From contig CALBGO010000126.1 in assembly GCA_937894585.1 (NCBI GenBank), forward strand, positions 1 through 7,534: a stretch of 7,534 nt of DNA. Direction: 5' to 3'. Under the pieces are notes generated by a model. That model did no database searches and had not been told where the DNA came from. It worked only from the letters and a program-made list of their open reading frames with translations. The stretch is from an uncultured Eubacterium sp. GTDB lineage: Bacteria; Bacillota; Clostridia; Peptostreptococcales; Anaerovoracaceae. Below are positions 5,979 to 7,534 of the stretch, piece after piece (the first letter of the stretch is position 1; each line of letters opens with the position of its first letter). The position numbers and the translations under genes were made by a program.

Positions 5979-6028
5979 AAAAAACGGACGCAGCAGCCAT
6001 ATAATCATAGCCGCCGCGCCCGTTTTTT
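5979..6028 (-). terminator. Minus-strand-biased terminator of the pucR-family gene
   Basis: AAAAAACGG (5979-5987) pairs with CCGTTTTTT (6020-6028), and the inner arms 5988-6000 and 6007-6019 extend the stem around a 6-base loop. In minus-strand RNA all 22 positions pair, four of them as G-U wobbles, and the RNA ends in a U run. In plus-strand RNA those four positions become A-C mismatches. The hairpin therefore fits best as the terminator of the leftward PucR gene, whose stop is about 135 bases away. Confidence 0.75.
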
Positions 6029-6164
6029 GTAGGTGCAGATGATTTGATATGGTACGCAGCAGAACTCCAATTTTAAGGGAAAAGGGATTTCGTATCGCTT
6101 ATGCGAGTTTTGTGTCTGTTATGCCCCGTAAATCAAGTATTTTGCAAGACAATCAACTATTTTT
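6029..6164. other. Short spacer after the PucR gene, no feature recognised
   Basis: These bases lie between the PucR stop and its terminator. I see no family-level similarity, no further nuclease homology, and only short frames. It may be the 3' untranslated region of the PucR transcript or leftover sequence from the nuclease gene decay. Confidence 0.4.
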
Positions 6165-7322
6165 TTATAAATAAGGCTCGATTCTGAAGAGGAAGGACAG
6201 GCGGCTGATTGTATCGTGATCGGTCAGGTCCATACCTGTCAGCTCTTCTATTTTTTTGATTCTGTAAATCAGCGTGTTTCGATGAAGAAACAGTTTCTCC
6301 GCTGCCTGTGCTTTTGAACCGCCTGCTTTTGTCAGAGCCTTCAGTGTTTCCATGAGACTGCCGCTGTGGCGGATATCGTAATTTTTTAGAACGGAGAATG
6401 TTTCTTCGAAACAGTTTTTCAGCTTCTCATTTCCTTTCAAATCCAAAAGCGCCTGCGCAAGACGCAGCTCTCTGATGAAAAAGCACAGTTTATCAGGCTG
6501 CTCGATTAGACCGGTTCGGACTGCATCGAGGGCGTCGGAAAATGCCCGGTACAGATCGATATACCGGGTAACAGGATCGGAGATACCGGCGCAGACGGAA
6601 AGACCGAACTGACTTCGAATGTAGGCACAGATATTTTCACAGCCGGCTTGCAGAAATGAATCTTTGTACCCTCCCGGGATAATGAGAATCATATTGTCAT
6701 TGTTTGGAAGCAGAATATATTTTTCCAGTTCGGCAGATAAATTTTGGAGACTTTTTTTCAGAATCTCTTCGTTATAGCTGTAAGACTGCTGGTTGTTTTT
6801 GATATGAAACAGAATCAGCTGAAGAGGAGGTTTGGGCCATTTCATCGGCTGCACCCGCAGTTTTGCTTCTGCTTCCGTTGCGATTGTTCCGTTCATCAGG
6901 TCGATAAAGAAATAATTGCTCTGCAGCTGGATATCCTGCTCGTTATAAATCAGGTTCATCAGCGGCATAAACAGCGCCGAAGCCGGTATATCGTCGGGAA
7001 CTCGGATCAGGGGCAGCTTTAACTGATCAGCGGCGGCAAGGATATCCTCTGAAATTTCTCCGGTGAATTTTGTTTTAATCGCAAGACCGGCGCAGCCTGC
7101 GTTGTGCAGGTCAAAAATCAGCTGCTTCAGACCGCCGGGCGAGTGGCTCAGGGAATAGCCGGTGGTAATCATAAACAGATTCGGTCTCAGCCAGTCTTTT
7201 ATATCGGGAACCTCCATACTGTCGGTGTACAGAATTATATTGTGAATCCCTTCTTCTCCTGCGATCAGACGGCAGTCCCGGTAGGAAGGAAGGTTAAGCG
7301 CATCTTTTACGGTAACTGACAT
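6165..7322 (-). CDS. PucR family transcriptional regulator
   Basis: DNA-binding regulator of 385 residues, cytosolic. Residues about 5-125 match the N-terminal PucR (purine catabolism regulator) sensor domain: TVKDALNLPSYRDCRLIAG, then YTDSMEVPDIKDWLRPNLF and an LPLIRVPDD element. A middle domain (about 160-290) is followed by the C-terminal PucR helix-turn-helix at about 322-385, with GSKAQAAEKLFLHRNTLIYR (HRNT 347-350) and IKKIEELTG. Length fits this subfamily; no frameshift or stop. The ATG at 7322 has a strong AAGGAGG (7331-7337) with an 8-base gap. The gene is convergent with the purine permease, and PucR relatives often control purine or nucleobase uptake and breakdown, so control of this locus or of a divergent gene beyond the right edge is plausible but inferred. 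It has its own promoter and terminator. Confidence 0.9.
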   Translation of the reverse strand: MSVTVKDALNLPSYRDCRLIAGEEGIHNIILYTDSMEVPDIKDWLRPNLFMITTGYSLSHSPGGLKQLIFDLHNAGCAGLAIKTKFTGEISEDILAAADQLKLPLIRVPDDIPASALFMPLMNLIYNEQDIQLQSNYFFIDLMNGTIATEAEAKLRVQPMKWPKPPLQLILFHIKNNQQSYSYNEEILKKSLQNLSAELEKYILLPNNDNMILIIPGGYKDSFLQAGCENICAYIRSQFGLSVCAGISDPVTRYIDLYRAFSDALDAVRTGLIEQPDKLCFFIRELRLAQALLDLKGNEKLKNCFEETFSVLKNYDIRHSGSLMETLKALTKAGGSKAQAAEKLFLHRNTLIYRIKKIEELTGMDLTDHDTISRLSFLFRIEPYL

Positions 7323-7401
7323 TTTGAAAACCTCCTTAGCTCTTTCAGAGATATTTTAACATTTTGAACGATAAAAGAAAAGGAAGACCCGAATGTTTTT
7401 T

Positions 7402-7431
7402 TATATATTTGTGCAAAAAGCACAAAATCAA
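7402..7431 (-). promoter_or_regulatory. pucR-family gene promoter with operator-like inverted repeat in the spacer
   Basis: On the minus strand TTGATT (7426-7431), an 18-base spacer and TATATA (7402-7407) form a plausible sigma-A promoter. The spacer is almost exactly filled by TTTGTGC-AAAAA-GCACAAA (7408-7426), a perfect 7-bp inverted repeat with a 5-base centre. A protein bound there would block polymerase, suggesting repression, possibly autoregulation by PucR. The leader would be about 70 bases. Confidence 0.5.
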
Positions 7432-7437
7432 AGGAGT

Positions 7438-7456
7438 TATTCGGATTTTTCGAATA
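7438..7456. promoter_or_regulatory. Second inverted repeat upstream of the pucR-family gene
   Basis: TATTCG (7438-7443) and CGAATA (7451-7456) form a perfect 6-bp inverted repeat with a 7-base centre, just upstream of the predicted -35 box and about 30 bases from the first repeat. It lies between the leftward PucR promoter and a rightward promoter-like sequence, so it could serve either. Confidence 0.35.
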
Positions 7457-7487
7457 TAGACTTAAATGAAAGAAATATCTCGGGAGT

Positions 7488-7516
7488 TTGACACTTGCAA
7501 AATCACGGTTTAATCT
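7488..7516 (+). promoter_or_regulatory. Possible rightward promoter for a gene beyond the window
   Basis: A perfect TTGACA (7488-7493) is followed after 17 bases by TAATCT (7511-7516), a weak -10. An alternative pairing is TTGCAA (7495-7500) with TATATT (7520-7525) at 19 bases. Either would drive a gene divergent from the PucR gene that starts past the right edge. Confidence 0.35.
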
Positions 7517-7534
7517 AAATATATTGAAATAAAG

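Noticed and set aside
1..7534. tRNA, rRNA, insertion sequence or integrase genes
   Set aside because: No tRNA-like cloverleaf, rRNA sequence, transposase motif or flanking terminal repeats with target duplication could be recognised.

Overview
The window looks like chromosomal DNA of an anaerobic Firmicute of the class Clostridia. The grounds are strong AAGGAGG-type ribosome binding sites, sigma-A type promoters, moderate G+C, and protein families typical of that group: a sodium-dependent NSS transporter, YbaK, YitT, Xpt, an NCS2 permease and PucR. Species cannot be named from the sequence alone.

Layout. Positions 1-1368 (minus) hold most of an NSS-family amino-acid/sodium symporter gene, cut by the left window edge. 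A ~310-base divergent promoter region (1369-1680) follows, with a perfect-consensus promoter for the symporter and a good promoter for the rightward genes. Rightward come a YbaK/EbsC aminoacyl-tRNA deacylase (1681-2163) and, overlapping it by one base, a YitT-family membrane protein (2163-3038). After a T-depleted spacer come xpt (xanthine phosphoribosyltransferase, 3253-3833) and an NCS2 xanthine/uracil-type permease (4089-5450), closed by a strong terminator at 5522-5561. Next lies a 0.4-kb remnant of a DUF1016/YhcG nuclease-like gene (5566-5978), then a terminator that works best on the minus strand (5979-6028), then a PucR-family regulator gene on the minus strand (6165-7322). The PucR promoter has an inverted repeat filling the -35/-10 spacer. 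A promoter-like sequence at the right edge points rightward out of the window.

Functional reading. The xpt-permease pair is a purine-salvage module: the permease imports xanthine or a related base and Xpt converts it with PRPP to XMP. PucR, convergent with the permease, belongs to a family often linked to purine catabolism or transport, but its target here is inferred only.

Most notable. Both salvage genes are broken as written: one net -1 indel in xpt, and one +1 and one -1 indel in the permease. All other intact-type genes in the window read through cleanly. Correcting three single bases restores full-length, family-typical proteins, so this is either very recent inactivation of one pathway or a cluster of sequencing errors. 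I found no convincing new multi-gene system. The main items for follow-up are the three frameshifts, the nuclease remnant wedged between two terminators, and several operator-like palindromes.
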